Of a stretch of 64,000 nucleotides of DNA, positions 22,050-30,110 are shown piece after piece. The stretch's first letter is position 1. Each line of letters starts with the position of its first letter. Source of the DNA: Microbacterium sp. (GTDB taxonomy: Bacteria; Actinomycetota; Actinomycetes; Actinomycetales; Microbacteriaceae); contig JAPSKH010000004.1 in the NCBI GenBank assembly GCA_031177765.1, positions 26,477 to 90,476 of the forward strand. The letters run 5' to 3'. The notes under the pieces are model-generated. The model was not told where the DNA came from, made no database searches, and saw nothing but the letters and a program-made list of their open reading frames with translations. The translations under genes and the position numbers were made by a program.

Positions 22050-22775
22050 TCAGCGGGTGATGTCCCGCACCGCTCCCTTCTCCAGTCGCAGACGGCGACG
22101 GGCGCGGCGGGCGACCGCGGAGTCGTGCGTGACCACGATCAGGGTGAGCCCCTCGTCGTTGAGCGCCTGCAGCAGGTGGAGGATGTCGTCGCGCATGCTC
22201 TCATCCAGATTGCCGGTGGGCTCGTCTGCCAGCAGCACACGCGGCCGCTTGACGATCGCCCGCGCGATGGCCACCCGCTGCTGCTGACCGCCGGACAGCT
22301 CCCCCGGACGGTGGCCAGCGCGGTCGGCCAGACCCACGTGGGCCAGCGCCTCGCGCACGCGCGCGGCGCGCTCGTCAGCGGCAAGCCGCAGCGGCTCGAG
22401 CGCCATGTCGACGTTCTCGTGCGCGGTGAGCGTCGGGATGAGGTTGAAGCCCTGGAACACGAAGCCGATCTCATGGGCGCGGATCCGGCTCAGCGCGGCG
22501 CCGCCCGCCGTCGCGATGTCGATGTCGCCGAGTGCGACCGAACCGCTGGTCGGCCGGTCGAGCGCCCCGAGCAGCTGCAGCAGCGTGGACTTGCCGCCGC
22601 CGGTCGGGCCCTGGATGGTCACGAAGTCGCCTTCGTGGATGTCGAGGTCGACGCCGTCCAGCGCCGTCACGGCACGCCCCTTCCCGGTGTACGTGCGGGT
22701 CACGCCCGCCAGTCGGTAGAGCACTGCGGGCGCGGCATCCGGCTCCGCTTCGAAGCCGGTGTCGGTGAGGGTCAT
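22050..22775 (-). CDS. ABC transporter ATP-binding protein (MacB/LolD type)
   Basis: GPTGGGKSTLLQLLG Walker A, LSGGQQQRVAIARAIVKRPRVLLADEPTGNLD. Confidence 0.92.
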   Translation of the reverse strand: MTLTDTGFEAEPDAAPAVLYRLAGVTRTYTGKGRAVTALDGVDLDIHEGDFVTIQGPTGGGKSTLLQLLGALDRPTSGSVALGDIDIATAGGAALSRIRAHEIGFVFQGFNLIPTLTAHENVDMALEPLRLAADERAARVREALAHVGLADRAGHRPGELSGGQQQRVAIARAIVKRPRVLLADEPTGNLDESMRDDILHLLQALNDEGLTLIVVTHDSAVARRARRRLRLEKGAVRDITR

Positions 22776-22837
22776 AGTCTGTCCTTTCGTCGTGGTGCGG
22801 GATACGGCATCCCGCTGCGGCGTGGGCGTGACGCCTG

Positions 22838-24316
22838 TCATCCGACCGCTCGCAGCGCCTCGGCGGGGCTGAGGCGGGCGGCGCGCCAGCCGCCGAACGC
22901 GCCGGCCACCAGGCCGCCGAGGATCGCGATCCCGACGGCGGCGACGACGACCCACGGCGTGACCGGCGCGTGCAGCACGATCTCGCTCGCACCCTGCGGG
23001 GACAGGACGTCGGCCAGTCCTCCTCCCCCGGGCGCGGCACCGCCCGCCGGGCCGCCCTGACCGGGGCCGAGGACGTCGGCCGAGGGCGCGCTGGAGATCG
23101 TCGGCGCCAGAAGGTTGATCGCGAGGATGCCGCCGAAGCCGAGCACGAGTCCGACGGCGCCACCGAGGAGCCCCTGCACGGCCGACTCCCCGGCCACCTG
23201 CCCGACGACGCGGCCGTTCGACCAGCCGATGGCTTTGAGCGTGCCGAACTCCCTCGTGCGACGGGAGATGCCCGAGATGGTGAAGAGGACCGCGAGCCCG
23301 AGGGCGACCGCCAGCACGACAAGCGAGAGCCACGTGCCGAGGTTCGTGATGAGCGACGACGCGCTGGCGAGGGATCCCGACACCGTCGAGGCGAGCTCGG
23401 ACTGCGAGCTCACCGTCGCGTCGGGCAGCGCCTCCTCCAGGTCCGCCTGCACCTCGGCGATGGCGTCGGACGACGACGCCCGGACGTACACGGTCGAGAC
23501 GACATCTCCGGCACCCGACAGCGTCTGCGCCACATCGAGGGGGATGTAGACGTTCGATGCCGTGTCGGCCGCGTCGGACGTCGATGCGGCGATGCCGACG
23601 ACCTCGAACTGCTCGCCGCCGATGTCGAGCGCGTCTCCGACCGTCAGCTCCGCACCCGACGCGTAGGTCGCATCCAGCACGGCGACGTGCTCGCCCGCGT
23701 CCGAGGCCTCCACCGCCCTGCCCTGCGTGATCTCGACCGCCGAGAGAGGGCCCACGTCGGCACCGGACGGATCGATTCCGAGCACGGTGAAGGAGTCGAC
23801 CCCGAACGAGCCGCCGCCGAAGCCGCCCTGCCCGGCGTCGGCGCTCGGCGGCGCCTGGTCGGATGTGACCTGGTCGTCTCCGTCGGCGGGCCGCTGCGGC
23901 AGTTCGCCCGAGAACGTCATGTTCGTCAGGCTGAGGGCGGCCGAGGCTGCGGCCACCCCGTCGATGTCCGTCACCGTCTCGAGCACGCCGGCGTCGAGGG
24001 TCGCGCGCATCGGCTCGGTGACCAGGCGCGACTGGCTGAGTTCCGTCGTCCCGTCCTCACCTGCCTGGCCGCTGTCCTCGCCGAACTCGAAACGCTGCAT
24101 CCGGCCCTCGCCCGGCGCCGCCGTCGCGCCGGTGACGGTGAGGTCCGTGCCGACGCCGTACACCGAGTCCAGGGCCTCGGACTGCGCGTCGCGCACACCG
24201 GCGGCGAGCGCGTTCACCACCATCACGAGCGCGATGGCGATCGCCAGCCCGGCCGCCACGATGATCGTCTGCTTCTTGCGGCCGAGCAGTTCCTGCCGCA
24301 GATACCGTCCGTACAT
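22838..24316 (-). CDS. FtsX-like ABC transporter permease (MacB type)
   Basis: N-terminal TM, large extracytoplasmic loop, C-terminal TMs (FTISGISRRTREFGTLKAIGWSNGRVVGQVAGESAVQGLLGG). Confidence 0.9.
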   Translation of the reverse strand: MYGRYLRQELLGRKKQTIIVAAGLAIAIALVMVVNALAAGVRDAQSEALDSVYGVGTDLTVTGATAAPGEGRMQRFEFGEDSGQAGEDGTTELSQSRLVTEPMRATLDAGVLETVTDIDGVAAASAALSLTNMTFSGELPQRPADGDDQVTSDQAPPSADAGQGGFGGGSFGVDSFTVLGIDPSGADVGPLSAVEITQGRAVEASDAGEHVAVLDATYASGAELTVGDALDIGGEQFEVVGIAASTSDAADTASNVYIPLDVAQTLSGAGDVVSTVYVRASSSDAIAEVQADLEEALPDATVSSQSELASTVSGSLASASSLITNLGTWLSLVVLAVALGLAVLFTISGISRRTREFGTLKAIGWSNGRVVGQVAGESAVQGLLGGAVGLVLGFGGILAINLLAPTISSAPSADVLGPGQGGPAGGAAPGGGGLADVLSPQGASEIVLHAPVTPWVVVAAVGIAILGGLVAGAFGGWRAARLSPAEALRAVG

Positions 24317-24391
24317 GTGTCTCCTCCCGCCGGATCGGATGCCGGCTGTCGAGACGGTAGGAGCCGCCCCGATGGGAACGTGCAGGGACGA

Positions 24392-24407
24392 GTATGGGAG
24401 GACTATG
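24392..24407 (-). promoter_or_regulatory. Candidate response-regulator direct repeats facing the ABC exporter
   Basis: On the minus strand CATAGTC and CATACTC start 11 bp apart, upstream of the permease gene. Confidence 0.4.
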
Positions 24408-24453
24408 AACACGGCGGCCGAGCGAGCCCACCGGAAGCGATTCACAGCCGCGG

Positions 24454-24483
24454 CATAGCCGGCGCCATAGGGAACTCATAGGG
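24454..24483 (+). promoter_or_regulatory. Candidate response-regulator direct repeats facing the TCS operon
   Basis: CATAGCC (24454), CATAGGG (24466), CATAGGG (24477) with 12- and 11-bp spacing, immediately upstream of the response-regulator gene. Confidence 0.55.
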
Positions 24484-24502
24484 TGAGCGCGACAATGAGA
24501 GC

Positions 24503-25231
24503 ATGACCAGCCCCGCGCCCGCACTCTCCCGCCCCGACGGCTCGGCTCTCCGCGTCCTCGTCGTCGACGACGAGCAGATGCTGACCGACCTGCTTTCGAT
24601 GGCTCTGCGGATGGAGGGCTGGGACGTGCGCACCGCCGGCTCCGGATTCGAGGCGCTGCAGGCTGCGCGGGAGTTCGGCCCCGACGCCATGGTGCTCGAC
24701 ATCATGATGCCCGACCTCGACGGCATGGCGGTGCTCCAGCGCCTGCGGCAGTCCGGCGACGACGTGCCGGTGCTGTTCCTCACCGCGAAGGATGCCGTCG
24801 GCGACCGCGTGGCGGGCCTGACAGCCGGCGGCGACGACTACGTGACGAAGCCCTTCAGCCTCGAGGAGGTGGTCGCCCGCCTCCGCGGCCTCATGCGACG
24901 CGCCGGGACGGCGCACGCCGCCGGCGCGGAGCCGATCCTGCGCGTGGGCGACCTCTCGCTCAACGAGGACAGCCACGAGGTGGAGCGGGGCGGCGAGGAG
25001 ATCGAGCTGACGGCCACGGAGTTCGAGCTGCTGCGCTACCTGATGCGCAATCAGCGTCGCGTCGTGTCGAAGGCGCAGATCCTCGACCGGGTCTGGAACT
25101 ACGACTTCGGTGGACGATCGAGCGTCGTCGAGCTGTACATCTCGTACCTCCGGAAGAAGATCGACGCGGGGCGGGAGCCCCTGATCCACACCGTCCGCGG
25201 CGTCGGCTACATGATCAAGGCACCGCAGTGA
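24503..25231 (+). CDS. OmpR-family response regulator
   Basis: VLVVDDEQMLTDLLSMAL receiver domain, LDIMMPDLDG, FLTAKDAVGDRVAGLTAGGDDYVTKPF, C-terminal Trans_reg_C. Confidence 0.95.
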   Translation: MTSPAPALSRPDGSALRVLVVDDEQMLTDLLSMALRMEGWDVRTAGSGFEALQAAREFGPDAMVLDIMMPDLDGMAVLQRLRQSGDDVPVLFLTAKDAVGDRVAGLTAGGDDYVTKPFSLEEVVARLRGLMRRAGTAHAAGAEPILRVGDLSLNEDSHEVERGGEEIELTATEFELLRYLMRNQRRVVSKAQILDRVWNYDFGGRSSVVELYISYLRKKIDAGREPLIHTVRGVGYMIKAPQ

Positions 25232-26763
25232 CACCCGAGGACGCGCCGCAGGCGCCCGCCCCGGATGCTACGGCGCGCGCGGATGCCGCGGGCGACGCAT
25301 CCGCCGGCCCGCCGTGGACGCTGCAGCGCCGGCTGATCGTCACCGTCGTGTCGATCACCTCGCTCATCCTCGTCCTGGTCGCCGTCACCACCAATGCGAT
25401 CCTCGCCGGCGTGCTCGAGCAGCAGCTCGCCGAGCGGGTGCACACGTCGGCGCTCTCCTCGGTGTGGATGCGCCCGCTCATCACGCAGGGGTTCACCGCG
25501 GAGGAGATCCTCCAGCAGCGGCCCCAGCAGGCCGGGTTCCTGCTGGCCGTCGAGACGCCGCCGAGCCTTCCGACGGCGGCGGTCACGGACTCCTCCGCCG
25601 ACGTCGTCGCGCTGACCGACGCGCAGATCCGCGAGATCACGCGCAGCCTCGAGGATCAGCAGGGGCCGCTGGTCGTGTCGATCGACGGTGTGGGCACCTA
25701 CGGCGTCGAGGGGGTCCGCATCGGGAACTCCGTCGCCATCGTGGGGATCTCCCGGGCAGAGGTCGCGCACACGACGGGGCAGATGCTGACGACCATCGGG
25801 CTGCTCACGGCGGGCGGGCTGGTCCTCCTCGCCACAGCGACGGCGTGGACGATCCGCGCGGGGCTCGCGCCGCTGCGGGCGGTCGCCGACACCGCCGAGC
25901 GGGTCTCGAGGATGCCGCTGTCGCAGGGCGAGGTGTCGATCCCCGAACGCGTCCCCGCCCACCAGGCCGACCCGCGCACGGAAGTCGGGCGGGTCGGCGA
26001 GGCGCTCAACACCCTTCTCGACCACGTCGGGGACTCCCTGACGGCGCGGCAGCGCAACGAGGAGCGCATGCGTGCGTTCGTCGCGGATGCCAGCCACGAG
26101 CTGCGCACTCCGCTGGCGTCGATCCGCGGCTACTCGGAGCTGTCGCTGCGCGCGCTCACGCGCGGCCACGACACGGCGACCGTGGAGACGGCGGAGTCGT
26201 CCCTCGAGCGCATCCAGGCGCAGTCGCTGCGGATGACGTCCCTCGTCGAAGACCTGCTGCTGCTGGCACGGCTGGACGAGGGGCAGGAGCTCGTCTTCGG
26301 CACCGTCGACCTCACCCGCCTCGCGATCGACGCGGTCGGCGATGCGCGCGCGGCCGGCCCCGACCACGCGTGGGTGCTCGACGTCGACGAGGAGCCTGTG
26401 CTCATCGCCGGAGATGCGGGCCGTCTCCATCAGGTCGCCGGCAACCTGCTCGCCAACGCCCGTGCCCACACCCCCGCCGGCACCACGGTGACCGTCAGCG
26501 TGACGCGCGAGGGCGGCAGCGCCGTCCTGCGCGTGCACGACGACGGCCCGGGCATCGACCCGGGCATCAAGGACGAGCTGTTCGAGCGCTTCGCGCGCGC
26601 CGACCGGTCACGGGCCCGGCAGACCGGCGGCACGGGCCTCGGCCTGTCGATCGCGCGCGCGATCGTCCAGGCCCACGGGGGCACCATCACTGTCGACAGC
26701 GCCCCCGGCGACACCACGTTCGAGGTCCGTCTTCCCGCCCGTCCCCTCGACCCGGCGGTCTGA
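25228..26763 (+). CDS. Sensor histidine kinase
   Basis: HisKA DASHELRTPLASIRGYSEL, HATPase DDGPGIDPGIKDELFERFARAD, GGTGLGLSIARAIVQAHGG; 4-nt overlap with the response regulator. Confidence 0.95.
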   Translation: MTPEDAPQAPAPDATARADAAGDASAGPPWTLQRRLIVTVVSITSLILVLVAVTTNAILAGVLEQQLAERVHTSALSSVWMRPLITQGFTAEEILQQRPQQAGFLLAVETPPSLPTAAVTDSSADVVALTDAQIREITRSLEDQQGPLVVSIDGVGTYGVEGVRIGNSVAIVGISRAEVAHTTGQMLTTIGLLTAGGLVLLATATAWTIRAGLAPLRAVADTAERVSRMPLSQGEVSIPERVPAHQADPRTEVGRVGEALNTLLDHVGDSLTARQRNEERMRAFVADASHELRTPLASIRGYSELSLRALTRGHDTATVETAESSLERIQAQSLRMTSLVEDLLLLARLDEGQELVFGTVDLTRLAIDAVGDARAAGPDHAWVLDVDEEPVLIAGDAGRLHQVAGNLLANARAHTPAGTTVTVSVTREGGSAVLRVHDDGPGIDPGIKDELFERFARADRSRARQTGGTGLGLSIARAIVQAHGGTITVDSAPGDTTFEVRLPARPLDPAV

Positions 26764-26778
26764 CCCCCGCGGCAAGCA

Positions 26779-26850
26779 CGCGAGACAGCACTGGGGCGCC
26801 GAGACGGCAGTCGCACGACTGCGGTCTCGGCGCCCGGATGCTGTCTCGCG
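26779..26850. repeat. Long intergenic hairpin/palindrome (terminator or REP-like element)
   Basis: CGCGAGACAGCA ... GGGCGCCGAGACG-GCAGTCG-CA-CGACTGC-GGTCTCGGCGCCC ... TGCTGTCTCGCG; nearly complete ~33-bp stem, 2-nt loop, no T-tract. Confidence 0.75.
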
Positions 26851-26860
26851 GGATGGAAGC

Positions 26861-26892
26861 GGACGGAGACGGGCGAGGACGGAGACGGGCGA
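26861..26892. repeat. Two tandem 16-bp repeats
   Basis: GGACGGAGACGGGCGA occurs twice back to back (26861-26876, 26877-26892). Confidence 0.8.
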
Positions 26893-26898
26893 GGAGGG

Positions 26899-28464
26899 TC
26901 AGTAGCCGCTGAAGGCGTCGGTCGTGATCGACCGGGCGCGCTCGAGCGCGGGCGCCAGAGCGGCGATGAGGCCGGCGGGACCGGAGATGTAGGCGTGACG
27001 CGACGAGATGTCGGGCACGACGCGCAGCAGGCCCTCGGCGTCCAGGCGCACGCCGCGCGCCCACTGCCAGTGCGGGGGCAGGTCCGCCGGCTCGTCCCGC
27101 GTGAACACGATGACGCGCGCCCCGGATGCCTCGATCTCGTCACGGTACGCCAGCTCCGAGGCATCCGACGCGACGTAGATCAGGACGACGTCGCGCTCCT
27201 GGCCGGTCAGGCGCATATGGCGCAGCTGCGACACGAACGGGGTCACGCCGATGCCGGCCGCCACCATGAGCACCGGCGCGGTGGACCGGGTGGGGAGCAG
27301 GAAGTCCCCCCACACTCCCGTGGTCGCGAGCCTCCCGCCCTCGGGCACCGCCGCGAGTGCGCGCTTGTAGGAGCTCTGCGGCTTGCTGCTGCCTCCCTCC
27401 TTGAAGGCGACCTTCAGCTGCGGCAGGTCCTCCGGCGCCGAGGCGATGCTGAACTCCCGGCGCGTGCCCCGCGCGTCGGGATGGCGGTGCGGCACCTCGA
27501 GCTCGAGATACTGCCCGGGCCGGAACGCCAGTCGGTCGTGCACGTGGAAGGTGATCTCACGCACCGTCGGTGTCGGCGCGCGGCGAGAGGTCAGCGTGAG
27601 GCGCACGGCGGTGCGCACGGCGAACGCGAAGGCGACGAGGTTGCCGATGAGCAGGGCGCGCTCCTGTCCGAGGGTGATCTCCCCGACGGGGATCGGCCAG
27701 CCGGCCAGGACGCCGACGACGGCGGCGACCGTGAGCTGCTGCCACCGGCGCGGCGGCAGAGTGAGAGGCTCGGACAGCATGAACGCCCCGAGGAACAGGA
27801 AGGGCGATGACCACAGCACCGGCCACAGGATCTCGAACCCGGTGATCTGGATGCCGGCGGCCTGATACTGCGACGCCGTCCGCACGAACGCGACGCCGAC
27901 CGCCACCACGACGAACACGGCCGCCACGCGCAGCTTCTCGGTCCGCATCAGCACCGCGATCCCCAGTACCAGCACGGGGCCGGCCAGTTCGGGCGTGCCC
28001 ACCCACCACGCCGACGCGCCCAGCTCCGGCCACGCCAGGCTCAGCAGCGTCAGCACCGTCGCCCCGACGGCCGCCGGGTTGAAGATGTGGCGGCCCCGCC
28101 ATGCCAGCACGTACTTCGACAGCGATGCCACGGCTGCGGCGAGGACGATGCCCGCGAGCCCGGCGGGCACCAGCGTGGGCCGCAGGACGAACAGCAGGAT
28201 GTGCGCGGTGATGAGCGAGGACTCGATGCGCCACGGAAGTCCGAGAAGCCGCTGGGCGGCGGCGTCCACGCCGACGCACACGGCGCTGAGCACCGCGAGG
28301 GTCGCCAGCAGCTCCAGCGGTCCCGGCGCGACGCGCCCCAGCAGCGACAGGACGAACGCGATGACGGCGAGCGCGGCAAGGGCGAGGTAGACCAGGCGGT
28401 ACATCGAGACGCGGCCGAGCACCGCGAAGACGCGGTTCCAGACGGCCGTCAGTGTTCCGGTCAC
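26899..28464 (-). CDS. NqrB/RnfD-like membrane domain fused to a ferredoxin-NAD(P)+ reductase-type FAD/NAD domain
   Basis: Multi-TM N-terminus with GRHIFNPAAVGATVLTLL, then RPGQYLELEVPH, FSIASAPED, MVAAGIGVTPFVSQLRHM. Confidence 0.85.
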   Translation of the reverse strand: MTGTLTAVWNRVFAVLGRVSMYRLVYLALAALAVIAFVLSLLGRVAPGPLELLATLAVLSAVCVGVDAAAQRLLGLPWRIESSLITAHILLFVLRPTLVPAGLAGIVLAAAVASLSKYVLAWRGRHIFNPAAVGATVLTLLSLAWPELGASAWWVGTPELAGPVLVLGIAVLMRTEKLRVAAVFVVVAVGVAFVRTASQYQAAGIQITGFEILWPVLWSSPFLFLGAFMLSEPLTLPPRRWQQLTVAAVVGVLAGWPIPVGEITLGQERALLIGNLVAFAFAVRTAVRLTLTSRRAPTPTVREITFHVHDRLAFRPGQYLELEVPHRHPDARGTRREFSIASAPEDLPQLKVAFKEGGSSKPQSSYKRALAAVPEGGRLATTGVWGDFLLPTRSTAPVLMVAAGIGVTPFVSQLRHMRLTGQERDVVLIYVASDASELAYRDEIEASGARVIVFTRDEPADLPPHWQWARGVRLDAEGLLRVVPDISSRHAYISGPAGLIAALAPALERARSITTDAFSGY

Positions 28465-28610
28465 CTCGCACCGCCCGCAGCGGCTCGTGACTGCCCGTCG
28501 CCTTCGACGCCGCAGCCGGCGATCAACGTGACGCTCTCGCGCGTGGGCTTGCTGAAGCGGTGCCCGTCGTCGCGGGCGACGGCGAGGACTTCTCCCGGGG
28601 AGTCGGTCAC
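28461..28610 (-). pseudogene. MOSC-domain N-terminal remnant (49-codon ORF), overlapping both neighbours by 4 nt
   Basis: VTDSPGEVLAVARDDGHRFSKPTRESVTLIAGCGVEGDGQSRAAAGGAR*; VLAVxRDxGHRFSKPTRESxxLIAGxGVEGD is the MOSC N-terminal signature; GTGA overlaps at both ends. Confidence 0.65.
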
Positions 28611-29521
28611 GATCCCACGGTATCGGGTCGGACGAACAGCTCGGCGCGGCATCCGGGCGACCATTCCACGCGTCCGTCGGTGGTCATCCGCACCCATTCC
28701 ACGCGGCGATGGAAGGCCAGGGCCGGTCCGCCGTCGAAGAAGAGCGCGGTGGCGATCGCGTCGGCCGTCATCGCGTCCTCGGCGACCGCCCACGTCGCGG
28801 CGATCGTCCGCACCGGCATGCCCGTGCGGGCGTCGAGCACGTGGTGCAGTCCCTCGGCGCCGGTCGCCGACGGCCACGCGCGCCGGTTCGTCGCCGACGC
28901 GCACAGCGCGGCATCGGTGACCTCCCACACGCCGATCGCCCGGCGACGGTCGAACGGGTGCTCGAGGCCGATGCGCTGGGTGCCGCGGACGGCGATGTCG
29001 CCGCCCGCGTCGACGACGGCGTCACCGGGCATCGCGGCGGCCACGACCGCCATGACCCGGTCGACGAGCCGGCCCTTGCCGATCGCGCCGACGTCGATCG
29101 AGGCGGGCTGCGCGAGCGTGAGCGAGCCGCCCTGCCATGAGAGGACATCCCGCCACCGCTCGGGCGCAGGCCGCGGCCCGCGATCCCGCAGCGAGTACGT
29201 CGCGTCGTATCCCAGGGCCTCGAGGGATGCCCCGACGAGCGGGTTCACGGCGCCGCCGGTCGCCTCCGACAGCTCCGCGTACGCGTCGAGCATCGGGCCG
29301 GCATCCGGCGGCGCGGGAACGTGCCCGCCGCGCGCGGCGAGCGCGCTCACCGTCGAGTCGGGCCGGAAGCGCGACCAGTCCCGGTCGAACGCCGCGATGG
29401 TCCCCGTGACGGCATCGCGGACCGGCAAGGGAAGAGCGTCGCTCGTGACGATCTCCCACGCCGTGCCGATGGCCTCGAACGCCCACGCGTGCGGCGTCGG
29501 ACCGTCGGAGGCGCCCATCAT
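28607..29521 (-). CDS. apbE: FAD:protein FMN transferase
   Basis: AFEAIGTAWEIVTSD, SIDVGAIGKGRLVDRVMAVV, DAGGDIAVRG, LHHVLDARTGMPV. Confidence 0.9.
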   Translation of the reverse strand: MMGASDGPTPHAWAFEAIGTAWEIVTSDALPLPVRDAVTGTIAAFDRDWSRFRPDSTVSALAARGGHVPAPPDAGPMLDAYAELSEATGGAVNPLVGASLEALGYDATYSLRDRGPRPAPERWRDVLSWQGGSLTLAQPASIDVGAIGKGRLVDRVMAVVAAAMPGDAVVDAGGDIAVRGTQRIGLEHPFDRRRAIGVWEVTDAALCASATNRRAWPSATGAEGLHHVLDARTGMPVRTIAATWAVAEDAMTADAIATALFFDGGPALAFHRRVEWVRMTTDGRVEWSPGCRAELFVRPDTVGS

Positions 29522-30001
29522 CTACGCGGCGGCTTCGGCCTTGATGGCCTCGATCGCGTCGTTGAAGCCGCCGCTGGTCAGGGACGACCCCGCGACACGG
29601 CTGACCTGGATCTCATCGATGTCCTGACCGACCACGACGTCGGCGATGCCGCCGATGAACTGTCCCTGATACTGCTCGGACTCGCGCTTCTGCGGATCGC
29701 CGGTCACCTGCACGTCCGTGATGACGTCGCCCTCGAGCGTCACGGTGACGCTGATCGTCTCCACGCTCTCGGGCGTGGCGTACGACCCCTCGGCCGTGTA
29801 CGTGCCGTCGGCGTACGCCGCGGAGCCGCTCGCACCGGACGTCGACCCGTTCGAGGACGAGCTGTCGGAGCCGGGTCCGGTCCCCTCCTCGGAGGCGTCC
29901 GGAGCGGCAGGCGCGCAGCCGGCCAGCAGCGCGATCCCCGCTGCGGCGGCGAGGGTGGCGCCGGTCCGGACGGGGCGGGCGACGAGGGCGGTGCGGGTCA
30001 C
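29522..30001 (-). CDS. FMN-binding domain lipoprotein (putative ApbE substrate)
   Basis: Lipobox LLAGC; DGTYTAEGSYATPESVETISVTVTLEGDVITDVQVTGDP and C-terminal VAGSSLTSGGFNDAIEAIK; Shine-Dalgarno CTGGAGG upstream of the GTG. Confidence 0.87.
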   Translation of the reverse strand: MTRTALVARPVRTGATLAAAAGIALLAGCAPAAPDASEEGTGPGSDSSSSNGSTSGASGSAAYADGTYTAEGSYATPESVETISVTVTLEGDVITDVQVTGDPQKRESEQYQGQFIGGIADVVVGQDIDEIQVSRVAGSSLTSGGFNDAIEAIKAEAAA

Positions 30002-30110
30002 GTGAACCTCCAGGCTCGAGCAGCGCGTGCGTGCACGAGGCATCCTCGCAGCGGCGCCTATGAAACACCTCGGAGCCCCGCCGACGAGGGCTCTGCGGGC
30101 GGGAGGCCGG

